Program-made: the position numbers and the translations under genes
NCBI RefSeq assembly: GCF_944388875.1
Contig: NZ_CALXKQ010000014.1
Location: forward strand, 1 to 64,000
Reading direction: 5' to 3'
DNA length: 64,000 nt
Origin: an uncultured Brachyspira sp.
GTDB lineage: Bacteria > Spirochaetota > Brachyspiria > Brachyspirales > Brachyspiraceae
Notes under the pieces: generated by a model
Databases searched by the model: none
What the model saw: the letters and a program-made list of their open reading frames with translations, nothing else
Told to the model about the DNA's origin: nothing
Shown: positions 45,259-54,375 of the stretch, piece after piece
Numbering within the stretch: position 1 is the first letter of the stretch
How the letters are laid out: each line of letters begins with the position of its first letter

Positions 45259-45956
45259 ATTAGATTTGTTTCAAAACTACTTGACAAGATTGTATATAAA
45301 ATTTTTATGATTTATAAATTATCATTTTAATATATAAATATGCGTCTTTTTTATTCTAAAGAGTACCGCCAATCATAAATAAAATTAGTTTTTAATATAT
45401 CCATTAATTCCTGATGTTTTTCTTTGGTTTTAAAGCAATGTATTTTGTAGAGTTTATCTGTTTTAGTGTCTAAAAAACTGAGAGAGAGTTCATTTACAAA
45501 TAAATCAAATTCTCTATTATTTTTTATATTAAATTTATTATTATCTTTGACTTTTTTACTTATACCCCCTTAATTATTTTGACAATACCTCTTTATCAAT
45601 TTTGTTAATACCACAACAGTATATTTGAGAATATTTTTTTCGATGTTATTATTTTTTATTTCATAGTACCATTCTCTTTTAACCAAAATATGCATCTTGC
45701 TCGGCAAAGCAGACATTTGACCTTTATAATTATATTTTTTGTTATTTATTATTACAGCACCTTAAAAAACTTTATACTATACTAATATTTTATAAGTTTG
45801 GAATATGGGCTTATAATCACTTATATTTTTTGCTTTATATATAAGGGAGTACTTGCTGCAAATATTATTAAAAAAATAATTAGAGGCTACTGCAAAGCCC
45901 CAACTATAATTAAAAAATATTAAATTAGAAATTTAGTTTTGAAACGAGTTTAATGT
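45259..45956 (-). mobile_element. Dispersed element copy 3, long inverted form with decayed ORF
   Basis: Bounded by ATTAGATTTGTTTCAAAAC (left) and GTTTTGAAACGAGTTTAAT (right), inverted copies of the family termini. The left inner part is the reverse complement of the AATCTTGTCAAGTA tail seen in copies 1 and 2. Unlike them it carries about 400 bases of former coding sequence. No transposase motif is recognised, so mobility by its own means is not supported. Confidence 0.5.
45351..45716 (-). pseudogene. Interrupted ORF remnant, family not recognised
   Basis: One minus-strand frame reads MSALPSKMHILVKREWYYEI and on to TAA at 45572-45570, then continues without another stop through FDLFVNELSLSFLDTKTDKLY to TAA at 45353-45351. 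The second part (about 72 codons) follows GGGGG but has no start codon. It is either one gene with an in-frame stop or two remnants. The start after AAAGG is ATG 45716. Product unknown. Confidence 0.4.
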
Positions 45957-46055
45957 ATAAAAATTATTAATTTAGTTTTAAAATAAGTCCATTACTATGA
46001 TAAAACTAAAAATGTCATATTGTAAAGCAAATATTGAGTTTGTCAATTATAAAAT

Positions 46056-46090
46056 AAGAGAGGACTCATAATCTAATTATAAGCCCTCTT
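46056..46090 (-). terminator. Terminator of the symporter gene
   Basis: On the minus strand AAGAGGGCTTATAAT pairs with ATTATGAGTCCTCTCTT across a 3-base loop, followed by ATTTTAT. Confidence 0.75.
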
Positions 46091-46122
46091 TTTATTATAA
46101 GTTATATAATATTATTATGTTT

Positions 46123-47550
46123 TTATTTCTCTTTACTGTCTCTTTCTTTTTTAAAGTCTTGATAACCTTTAGATAAAACGGCAACAGTACCACTTAAAGC
46201 CAATACACCTATAATGTTAGGAATAACCATCATAGCATTGAAACAGTCAGCTAAAGACCATACTAAATCAACTTTTAAAGTAGAACCTATGAATATAAAT
46301 ATTATAGCAAGTAAAGAATATACCCTTACAGCTTTTTCACCAAATAAATATCTTATATTTTGTTCGCCAAAGAAATACCAAGCAATGATTGTAGAGAAAG
46401 CAAAGAAGAACAAAGATACTGCCACAAATTTAACACCTATATCCCCAAATAAAGTTTTGAAAGATTCCTGTGCCAAACCTATGCCTTTAAGATTTTCAGG
46501 AATAGTAGATTGAGTTACATTACTGTTATATACTTGATCCAAAACTCCAGAAGTAAGCATTACTAAAGCAGTTAAAGTTACTATTAAAAATACAGTAAAT
46601 ACACCCATCATAGCAACAGCACCTTGTTCGCATGGATGCTCAACATCAGCCAAAGCATGGGCATGAGGAGTAGAACCCATACCAGCCTCATTAGAGAATA
46701 AACCTCTTGCAATACCTAAACGTACAGCATTCATTACAGCGATACCTATAGTACCTCCTACTACAGCCTCAGGATTAAAAGCACCTACAAATATCATTCT
46801 GAAAGCTTCAGGAATTTTGCCTGCATTAACAACTAAGAAAGCAACCGCTCCAAGTATATACAATATACCCATTATAGGTACAATTTTCTCTGTAGTTTTA
46901 GCTATTCTTCCTATACCGCCCAAGAATATAAATCCTGAAAGTAAAGCTACTACTATACCAACAGCAAAAGTAGGAGCTCCAAAAGCATTATTAAAAGCAA
47001 CGCCTATAGAGTTTGACTGAACCATATTACCCATAAATCCTAAAGCAAGAATTATTAATATAGAAAATAATCCTGCTAAAAATTTACCAAAACTATTTTT
47101 AAATGCCTGTCTTATATAATATGAAGGACCACCTATCCATTTACCTTCTTTAGTTTTTTCTCTAAAATGAATAGCCAAACTAGCTTCAGCAAATATAGTA
47201 GCCATACCCAAAAATGAAGAAACCCATAGCCAAAATACTGCACCAGGTCCTCCTGCCAATAAAGCTGTAGCTGTACCTGTTAAGTTACCAGTACCAACTT
47301 GACCTGCTATAGAAGTAGCTAATGATTGGAAAGAACTAATTTTTCCTTCTTCAGTACCTGTTTTTTTTGATGTTTTTGTGAAACTGCGTTTAACACTATA
47401 AACAAATTCTCTTACTTGAACAAATTTCAATCTAAAAGTAAGAAATAGACCTGTACCTACTAATAAGATAATTAGTAAAGGATCCCACAAAAACCCGGCA
47501 ACCTTGTTAACTATTACTAATAATTGATCATTAAATTGTTCAAATGTCAT
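46123..47550 (-). CDS. Sodium:alanine/glycine symporter (AGCS family)
   Basis: A 475-residue, about 10-12-span inner-membrane carrier. The AGCS signature GTGNLTGTATALLAGGPGAVFWLWVSSFLGMATIFAEA is complete, and GLFSNEAGMGSTPHAHA is the other hallmark. It probably imports alanine or glycine with Na+. It lies directly downstream of the glycine reductase operon but beyond a terminator, so glycine uptake for that pathway is a reasonable inference. SD: AGAGG before ATG. Confidence 0.93.
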   Translation of the reverse strand: MTFEQFNDQLLVIVNKVAGFLWDPLLIILLVGTGLFLTFRLKFVQVREFVYSVKRSFTKTSKKTGTEEGKISSFQSLATSIAGQVGTGNLTGTATALLAGGPGAVFWLWVSSFLGMATIFAEASLAIHFREKTKEGKWIGGPSYYIRQAFKNSFGKFLAGLFSILIILALGFMGNMVQSNSIGVAFNNAFGAPTFAVGIVVALLSGFIFLGGIGRIAKTTEKIVPIMGILYILGAVAFLVVNAGKIPEAFRMIFVGAFNPEAVVGGTIGIAVMNAVRLGIARGLFSNEAGMGSTPHAHALADVEHPCEQGAVAMMGVFTVFLIVTLTALVMLTSGVLDQVYNSNVTQSTIPENLKGIGLAQESFKTLFGDIGVKFVAVSLFFFAFSTIIAWYFFGEQNIRYLFGEKAVRVYSLLAIIFIFIGSTLKVDLVWSLADCFNAMMVIPNIIGVLALSGTVAVLSKGYQDFKKERDSKEK

Positions 47551-47760
47551 AACTTTTACCTCTTAATTTTTAGATTTTTTAATAAACAAAACTTCATTGA
47601 ATGTCTAAAATAGACAAAAAAATGAATAACCCAAACTTAAACTAATAACTAATTTCTAATAAAAATTAGAAATACCAATGAATACTTATATTGAATAAGC
47701 TGCATGATAAAGTACAAGCATAATAAACTCCTATAATGTTAATATTTTAATGAAAATAAA

Positions 47761-47805
47761 AAATGGAAATACTAGATACTATTCTGTATCCTAATATTCC
47801 CATTT
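47761..47805 (-). terminator. Terminator of the glycine reductase operon
   Basis: AAATGGGAATATTAGGATAC pairs with GTATCTAGTATTTCCATTT on the minus strand with few mismatches, followed by TTTTATTTT. It separates grdD from the symporter gene. The rest of 47551-47862 is AT-rich and presumably holds the symporter promoter. Confidence 0.8.
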
Positions 47806-47862
47806 ATTTGCAAAATTAGTAACAAGACTACTAAATTATAATTAGAAGCCGATAATCTTAAC

Positions 47863-49038
47863 CTAAGATATAAATCCGCCTTTCTTCAAAATATTCTCTG
47901 CATTTTCTTTATTCTTATCACTTACTAATATGATAGGTCCAGTACATCCCATACCAGACTCAGCATATATACCATTTTCCATAACTAATTCTACAGCTGC
48001 ATCCAAATCCATAACTTCTACGCCAGGTATTTGAGCAGTTACAACTTCTTTTGCTACTGTAGGTTTAGCTTTCTCTCCACTGCCGGCAGCAGCAGCTTTA
48101 GGTTTTAAACTATCTAATATAGCATCAAAACCATATTTTTTAACTTCTTGTTCTTCTTTATTCATAACATCTATTAAGTTACCGCTAATACATTGATATG
48201 CATATTCAATAGCACCAGCAATAACATTAGAACCAGAAGCTCTTGAAATAATGAATATAGGAGTTTTAAATCCAAATCCTATACCAGGACCATAACCGTA
48301 TCCTATAGCTTCATAACTTCCTCCGCTGTTAAATGATGAGAACATTTTTATAAGAATATTTCCAGTAAGAGAATCGCAAACTACAACATCAACAGCACCA
48401 GTAATAAGGTCATTACCTCTTAATACTGCTCCTCCGTCAGCACGATTAGAAGCACCGAATTTTATGTTATATCCGTTGGATGCTAGTTCTTTTAAAGCTC
48501 TTTCTACAGTTCTAGCAGAATCTATATTTAATATACCAACAGTTGGTTCTTTAATACCGCATGCTTTAGCAGTAATAATACCATATATTGCATTTTTAAA
48601 CATAGCCTGATCTCTTACAGTAGCTGAAGTACCTGTAGTTGTAGCAATAAAAGCCTCTTTACCATTAGCCTGAGAAATAACTCTTCCAACAGTAGATACT
48701 CCTATAGGGAAAGGATAATGCATAGTAACACAAGCATCTAATTCCCCTTTAGCAAGCATTTCTTCCATTATCTTATGAGCTTTTTCATCACAATCAGTTT
48801 CTATTGTTTGTAATCCTGTAGAATTTTTTTCACCGATTAAAACAACTTCAACATTTTTATTTCTGCTCATAGCTATAACGCCGCCAAGAGATACTGCCTC
48901 TGCACCATGCTCAGAACCTCTGTTTGTAATACCAACTCTTACTTTTTTACCAAACTGGCCAGTTTCTAAAGCATTAGCTAATGAGAGAAAAGTCTCTCCT
49001 ATCATAGATTTTATAGCTGAATTAGAAGCATCACTCAT
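47863..49038 (-). CDS. grdD: Glycine reductase protein C, alpha subunit GrdD
   Basis: Protein C transfers the carboxymethyl group from GrdA selenocysteine onto an enzyme thiol and releases acetyl phosphate. GrdD has a PlsX-like fold; GEKNSTGLQTIETDCDEKAHKIMEEML and the C-terminal GMGCTGPIILVSDKNKENA are typical of the 391-residue protein. It follows grdC by 11 bases and closes the operon. Confidence 0.93.
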   Translation of the reverse strand: MSDASNSAIKSMIGETFLSLANALETGQFGKKVRVGITNRGSEHGAEAVSLGGVIAMSRNKNVEVVLIGEKNSTGLQTIETDCDEKAHKIMEEMLAKGELDACVTMHYPFPIGVSTVGRVISQANGKEAFIATTTGTSATVRDQAMFKNAIYGIITAKACGIKEPTVGILNIDSARTVERALKELASNGYNIKFGASNRADGGAVLRGNDLITGAVDVVVCDSLTGNILIKMFSSFNSGGSYEAIGYGYGPGIGFGFKTPIFIISRASGSNVIAGAIEYAYQCISGNLIDVMNKEEQEVKKYGFDAILDSLKPKAAAAGSGEKAKPTVAKEVVTAQIPGVEVMDLDAAVELVMENGIYAESGMGCTGPIILVSDKNKENAENILKKGGFIS

Positions 49039-49049
49039 CTAATACCCCC

Positions 49050-50636
49050 TTACTCACCTAACATAGATTTAGCGAAATCTCTCATAGCATTAGCAATAAG
49101 TTTATTAACTTCTTCTTTTGAAACGCCTTCGCTTGAACTCTTATCTCCGCTATTTTTTTCTATAATAACTGATATACCATCAAAAAGGTTAGTCATTCTT
49201 CCCAAGAATAATGAACCTTTACCTACTAACATTATACGATTTATTTTACCAGACATAATATCATCTATAGCGAAACCTAAATAAGGTACTCCAGAAGGAA
49301 TATGTCCTTGAGTTGGAGCCCATCCAGACATACCATGTTTTTCAACGAATTCAGCTAACTGACTCCTATCTAAATCACCTTTTTTTACACCAATAGCAGC
49401 TATCATTTTGTAGTTAGCTTCTGGAACATCACCAGCACCAGCAGGTTTAGTTACATCAGGGTTTTGCATTTCTACAGTATATTTATCTATATCAGTAACT
49501 TTCAAATTAGCTTTTTCTAAAGGATTAACAATTAATGAAGTCATAACAGCCTGAGGAGCAGAACCAGTAGCAACAGTGTGAGTACCAAGAGCATCAGTTC
49601 TTATTATTGGATGTACTCCGTCATTTTCACTAATAAGTATAGCAAAAGCACCCAAAATATCTTCAATAATAGGAAGTTTTTTACCTACATGGCTTTTACC
49701 ATTCATACCTAATTTAGCAGTAGCACCGCCTGCAACCATTACAACATTTTTGTAAGAACCAGCTTTAACTAATGAAGCAGCTGTTACCAAAGTATGAGCA
49801 GGAGCAGCACAGAATCCTCTGATATCGAAACCTGTTGCATTAGGTATTCCAGCGATTTCTGCAATACTTTTAGCAAAGTTTCCGCCGCCTCTTTGGTTCA
49901 TATCACCGCAAGCCTCTTCAGAACATTCTATAACTAAATCAATAGATTTAGGGTCTATATTTTTCTTTCTGATAAGTTCTTTCAAAGCCATAACACCAGA
50001 AGCTTTAACTGCTAGGTTTTCAAACATAACATGTGCACTTAAATTGATATCAACATCATGTGCTCTTTTTATACATCCAATTACTTTATCATTGAAATAT
50101 AAAGGCTCTGCATGTTCTTCTTTAATTAATTTTTCTATATCAGCTATTTTAGTTTCACACTTAACATTTTCTAATTCTTTTTTTAAATCTTCTTCGCTTT
50201 TGAATTTTGATTCTCTTGCAACATAAGCATCTTTCATTTTTTTCTCAAATTCAGCTTCCAAATATACCAATTCAAAAACGTCGCATATTTTCATCATAAA
50301 TATAAATTCATCTTCTGGAAATATTTCACCGAATTTACCATTTCTATCACCTTTACAAGGAACACCTATCCAACTTCCTCCAGCTTTTTTTACATCATCA
50401 GAAACTTGAGAAGCCAATTTTTTTAATTCTTCAGGATGCATATTACCAATATAAGTTTGGTTAGGAGCATAATTAACAGCATCTTCAAAAGGTCTAAGAT
50501 ATTTTTTTATCTCCTTTAAATATTCCGAATTAGGATTAACTTCCCTTTCAACTGTTTGTGTAGTACCATTGTGTATAACCATGTCAGGTGCATGCACTAT
50601 AGCATAAGCAGCAGCTTTTAATACAGCATAACTCAT
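49050..50636 (-). CDS. grdC: Glycine reductase protein C, beta subunit GrdC
   Basis: The acetyl-transferring subunit, related to FabH-type condensing enzymes: GGGNFAKSIAEIAGIPNATGFDIRGFCAAPAHTLVTAASLVKAGSYKNVVMVAGGATAKLGMNG holds the active-site Cys in FCAAPAH. The ATG at 50636 (MSYAVLKAAAYAIVH) follows GGAG; an upstream Met at 50690 would only add non-conserved residues. 528 residues, as expected. A long hairpin lies between grdB and grdC. Confidence 0.93.
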   Translation of the reverse strand: MSYAVLKAAAYAIVHAPDMVIHNGTTQTVEREVNPNSEYLKEIKKYLRPFEDAVNYAPNQTYIGNMHPEELKKLASQVSDDVKKAGGSWIGVPCKGDRNGKFGEIFPEDEFIFMMKICDVFELVYLEAEFEKKMKDAYVARESKFKSEEDLKKELENVKCETKIADIEKLIKEEHAEPLYFNDKVIGCIKRAHDVDINLSAHVMFENLAVKASGVMALKELIRKKNIDPKSIDLVIECSEEACGDMNQRGGGNFAKSIAEIAGIPNATGFDIRGFCAAPAHTLVTAASLVKAGSYKNVVMVAGGATAKLGMNGKSHVGKKLPIIEDILGAFAILISENDGVHPIIRTDALGTHTVATGSAPQAVMTSLIVNPLEKANLKVTDIDKYTVEMQNPDVTKPAGAGDVPEANYKMIAAIGVKKGDLDRSQLAEFVEKHGMSGWAPTQGHIPSGVPYLGFAIDDIMSGKINRIMLVGKGSLFLGRMTNLFDGISVIIEKNSGDKSSSEGVSKEEVNKLIANAMRDFAKSMLGE

Positions 50637-50677
50637 TTTTACATCTCCATTTCTTATTTTAATTTTTACAAAAATTA

Positions 50678-50716
50678 GGGGGATATACAACTATAATTAA
50701 ATATTTGTACTCCCCC
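50678..50716 (-). terminator. Intercistronic hairpin between grdB and grdC
   Basis: On the minus strand GGGGGAGTACAA pairs with TTGTATATCCCCC around an AT loop, then TAATTTTTG. It is terminator-like but inside the operon, so it may attenuate transcription or set RNA-processing boundaries. Confidence 0.6.
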
Positions 50717-50777
50717 ATTTTTACAAATACTTATATATCTTAGTATATATAAATATTTTCATTTTTCAATAAAATTA

Positions 50778-52076
50778 TTATTTTTCAAATACAGTCTGTG
50801 AATCTACAGGAGTTGTTAAAGCTTTCAAAGCTCTTTCAACTAATTCACGTCTAAGTTTTTTCTCATCCTCTTTAGATAAATTTGGATTACCTAGTGGGTG
50901 AGGTATAGCAACTGCTGGAACTATTCTATTAGCACCAACTGTCAAAGATATAGGAACAATAGTACAAATATGAACTACAGGTATTCCAGTAGCTTCTATT
51001 GCTTTAACCATCGTTGCACCGCAACGAGTACAAGTTCCTCAGGTTGATGTCAATATAACAGCCTGAACTCCATCTTTAACTAAAGTTTGAGCAAACTCTG
51101 TAGCAAATGCTTTTGAATTTTTAACTGATGTACCATTACCAACTGTAGTATAATAGTAAGGATAAAGTTCACCTATCTTACCTTCTTTTTGTATTTCTTT
51201 CAATACATCAACAGGCAATACTCTGTTAGGGTCTTGGTTAGCATAAGTAGGGTCATAACCTCCATGTGCAGTTTCTCCCATATCATCTATAGAATATCTT
51301 CCATATTTAGAAGCTGAAGAAGATTCTATGTGGTCTGGGTTTCCTGATGGAACTATACCGCCGCTTGTTACTAATGCTATTTTAGCTTTAGTTAAGTCTT
51401 TAATAGGCTCGCCAGGAGTTACTCTGTCGAAGTCTGGCATTGGATATTCTGTAGTAAATGCCTCACCTTTAAGTTTGCTAACAAGCATATCAACAGCTCT
51501 TTCAGCACCAACTTTATCTCTAAATAAAGGAACACGTACGCCTCTAGGTATATAACCTTCAGCATCTGGAGTACCTATTTCTTCTTTTTTAAGAAGTTTA
51601 GAAGCTAATTTAGCTATATGAGGCAAAGCGTCTCTCATACCAGCAGCAGAATCTTTAGTAGAAATGATATAAACATCTTTCTTAAACATATCTGCACCTG
51701 GGTTTTCAATGTACATACCAGTAACAGCAGGGATTTTTAATTCATCTTGAACCATTTTAGCAACAGTACCGCAAGCTGTACCATAACGTCCAGCATTAAA
51801 AGCAGGACCTGCTATAACTAAATCAGGACTTAGGCTTTTAATCATGTCTAAAACTTCTTTTTTAGCTTTATCCAAATTTTCATTGAAATAAGAGTCACCG
51901 CATATAACTGTGCCTACTACTTCAGCATCAAGACCTAATTTTTTTAACTCACCTTGAAGTCCTGCACCTGGACCTACAACTCCATCTCTTTTCTCTGGAG
52001 CTATGTCAGCTTTTTCCTCTCCGCCGATATTAGCGAAGAACTGATTTATATAATGAACTATTTTATATTGTGGCAT
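50778..52076 (-). CDS. grdB: Glycine reductase protein B, selenoprotein GrdB (in-frame TGA = Sec)
   Basis: GrdB is the selenocysteine subunit of protein B, which binds the substrate amine as a Schiff base and passes the carboxymethyl group to GrdA. The frame runs from ATG 52076 to TGA at 51041-51039 (codon 346), then continues GTCTRCGATMVKAIEATGIPVV to 50778. The residue is Sec in the UxxCxxC motif (TSTUGTCTRCG). Total 432 residues, normal for GrdB. A perfect 7-bp hairpin follows the UGA (see SECIS). A gene-finder would split this gene in two. Confidence 0.95.
51011..51027 (-). promoter_or_regulatory. SECIS-like hairpin of grdB
   Basis: Downstream of the Sec UGA on the minus strand, TCGTTGC-GGT-GCAACGA forms a 7-bp stem with a GGT loop. 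The loop begins about 20 bases after UGA, within the range reported for bacterial SECIS elements. It is coding sequence at the same time. Confidence 0.6.
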
Positions 52077-52101
52077 TTAAGCCTCCTAATTTTTTAATTT
52101 A

Positions 52102-52153
52102 GGCAACCCCCTAATTGAGGCTGCCGGATATTTTTTAAAACCAAACTGGTTTT
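52102..52153 (-). promoter_or_regulatory. Two hairpins between grdA and grdB
   Basis: On the minus strand, AAAACCA-GTT-TGGTTTT (52153-52137) is followed by GGCAGCCTC/GGGGGTTGCC (52125-52102). Neither has a clean U-tract, so RNA stability or attenuation is more likely than full termination. Confidence 0.45.
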
Positions 52154-52223
52154 TACTACAATGGATTTTTATTTTTTATAGAGAATTTATTTTTATTAAA
52201 ATTTAAGTTTTATATAGTTTCTA

Positions 52224-52700
52224 TTATTTATATTGGCAGTTTTCATCACGCATTTTTTTAATTTCTGCGATGATTTCATCTACATTTAATGTCATTTCTG
52301 CCATACCAACCTGTTCATCATAAACAGCAGGATCAACTGCTTCTTTGAATTCAGGTTCTACAGCATGGTAAGCAGCTAAGCCTAATGCAACTCCAGCTAA
52401 AGCACCAGCATAAGTAGGGTCTCCTATCATTACTGTTTCAGCTGCTAATCCAGTAGCTTCTGCTTCTGCTGCACCTAATAATATTACTATATTTTCTCCT
52501 CCAAATTTTTCTGTAAATTCTTTAATTCTCTTTTGATTCTCTAAATCCATCGCTCCTGCGGCTGTTCAAACAAAACACTCCGTAGCAGCAAACAAAACTT
52601 CTGCGTCTTTCACTGTTTCAACGCATGCTTTGATAGCTTCTCCAGGAATGCCGTCTCTATCGCCAATGATAATAACTTTTTTACCATTTAAAATGCTCAT
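52224..52700 (-). CDS. grdA: Glycine reductase protein A, selenoprotein GrdA (in-frame TGA = Sec)
   Basis: GrdA carries the carboxymethyl-selenoether between proteins B and C. Starting at ATG 52700 after AGGAGG, the protein reads [20 protein letters not shown] ... AATECFV, then TGA (52568-52566, residue 45), then [17 protein letters not shown]. CxxU followed by TAAGAMDLE is the diagnostic GrdA active site. Total 158 residues, as in other GrdA. The TGA must be read as selenocysteine; a call starting at MDLENQ (52550) would lose the catalytic region. Confidence 0.97.
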
Positions 52701-52756
52701 GGCTTTCCTCCTAAAATTTTGTTTATATTTTAAAAACTCAGTATCACAATACTAGA

Positions 52757-54043
52757 TTATAGTCCTGTAGCACTAAATTTGTTAAAACCTAATTCGTTTG
52801 TAGCACCAGTAATAACTTGTATCTCTGCTTCTATAGAGCCGTCTGGTTTTAATGATCCGTCAAATCCGCCAGCTATTTTATCTGTAAAGTCTAACATACC
52901 TATTACTTTATCCATTTTTGGTAAATTAATAATAACGTTAGCATTACCGCCTGATACAACAGCATTAGCAGATACATCAGCATCAGCCAATGATTGTGAA
53001 GATCCATCTCTTCCTGCATATTCATCTGTTACAAGACAAGTTTTTATACCAAGTGCTTCAATTTTCTTACAATTCATTATCAAGTCTGTATCTGGGTTAC
53101 CAAATCCTTCTTCTGATACTATTACACCATCTAAGCCAAAATATTTAGCTAATTTAGATGACCAATCTGATGAACGCATCTTATCAGCTAAGAATACGTT
53201 TTCATTTGTAATAATAACACCCATAAAGTTATAATCTTTACCATGTCTTTCATATAAAGCTTTAATTATAGGGTTATTTAAATGGTGGTAAGTTGTGTTT
53301 TTATCGCAAGCTGATACACAGTTACCGCTTACTATAGCTCCATCCATAACTTCTGTTGGATAAACAAATGTTGGAACTATTTTTTTAGCATCAACACCAT
53401 AAACATAAGTATCATGTAATAAACCTTGTGTTTGAAGCATATATACATAACCTACTTTTGGCAAATTAGGATACATTGCTGCTTGTTCAAATATAGGTTT
53501 AGTTTCATAACTGAAAGTTTTATCTGGTGTTAAATCTTTAGCTAATTTACCTAAGTAAGTAGCTACTCTTAAACCAGCACCTCTTACTGCTGCTTCATAA
53601 TCATGTTTTTCTATAGGCTCTACAGGCTCTATAACAAGACATAGATTATTAAGTTTTGAGAATGGTGTATAATCAGCACCAGGTCCTGTCATATCAATGA
53701 TACCTTCTTGGAATCCAACTATTTTACCGCAAGTAATAACAGCTGCACCTTTTAAAACATGTGTCTTACCTTCTCCAACTGTATCAACTTTAGCAATCAT
53801 TCCAGGAAATACTCCGCCTCTGCCTTCAACCTTTACTCTTGGTTCGATTACATCTTTTACAGGTGTAATACGTACTGATTCACCAGGATGAGCTACATCA
53901 ACTTTTACACTCTTTAACTTATCGTCTTCAAGTACAATTTTTGTAACCTCTTCCTCGTTTACATAAAGTACTCCATTCTCGACTCTTGAAATTTTGTCAA
54001 GCTTTATATCTTTAATATAAATCTCGCCTACTTCTAACTTCAT
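52757..54043 (-). CDS. grdE: Glycine reductase protein B proprotein GrdE
   Basis: GrdE is cleaved into alpha and beta subunits, making a pyruvoyl group that binds glycine as a Schiff base. Cys242 in VSGNCVSACDKNTTYHH is at the position known for cleavage in the clostridial enzyme. The 428-residue length is typical. The ATG at 54043 is preceded by AAGGAG; upstream reading to 54172 adds non-conserved hydrophobic residues. First gene of the grdE-A-B-C-D unit. Confidence 0.95.
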   Translation of the reverse strand: MKLEVGEIYIKDIKLDKISRVENGVLYVNEEEVTKIVLEDDKLKSVKVDVAHPGESVRITPVKDVIEPRVKVEGRGGVFPGMIAKVDTVGEGKTHVLKGAAVITCGKIVGFQEGIIDMTGPGADYTPFSKLNNLCLVIEPVEPIEKHDYEAAVRGAGLRVATYLGKLAKDLTPDKTFSYETKPIFEQAAMYPNLPKVGYVYMLQTQGLLHDTYVYGVDAKKIVPTFVYPTEVMDGAIVSGNCVSACDKNTTYHHLNNPIIKALYERHGKDYNFMGVIITNENVFLADKMRSSDWSSKLAKYFGLDGVIVSEEGFGNPDTDLIMNCKKIEALGIKTCLVTDEYAGRDGSSQSLADADVSANAVVSGGNANVIINLPKMDKVIGMLDFTDKIAGGFDGSLKPDGSIEAEIQVITGATNELGFNKFSATGL

Positions 54044-54102
54044 ATAGTCTCCTTTTTTTAAAGTTTTTTTTATAAATAATATATTAATTATAAACCAACA
54101 AA

Positions 54103-54145
54103 AAAGAGCAACAAGTATATCATAAAATATACCTATTACTCTTAT
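54103..54145 (-). terminator. Terminator after trxB
   Basis: On the minus strand AAGAG...GGTATAT and ATATAC...CTCTT form a nested stem, then TTTTTTGTT. It separates grdX-trxB from grdE. The surrounding 54044-54375 gap has no ORF, and in particular no thioredoxin gene; a promoter for grdE must lie in it, but no confident match was seen. Confidence 0.65.
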
Positions 54146-54375
54146 AACTCGTAAATAACAAATAAGAAACAAAAGATTTAACGTTTAAAAAATTCCCAGC
54201 TTGTAAATTATGCAATTCTAATTTACTAAAAATATTCTTAATAAAAATATTATTATTAATTGCACCGCAATATATAGCTTTTACTCAAACATTAAATCTA
54301 ATCATTTTCTTCCTCTTAATATTTATTTTAAATATAACATTCTTTTGAAATAAAACAACAATTTTTTATTTCTAA

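Larger units (their letters stand above)
44608..46055. other. 1.4-kb gene-poor region
   Basis: Very AT-rich with no intact gene over 70 codons. It contains a short inverted-repeat element (44877-44957), a ~700-bp element bounded by family termini (45259-45956), a decayed ORF inside it, and a further solitary terminus (45968-45990). No RNA gene is recognisable. Confidence 0.7.

Noticed and set aside
47551-47862. Glycine riboswitch before the symporter
   Set aside because: The region is AT-rich and lacks the conserved G-rich glycine aptamer motifs.
50778-52076. Two separate genes or a pseudogene in grdB
   Set aside because: The TGA sits exactly at the known Sec position of the UxxCxxC motif and the frame continues in homologous sequence.
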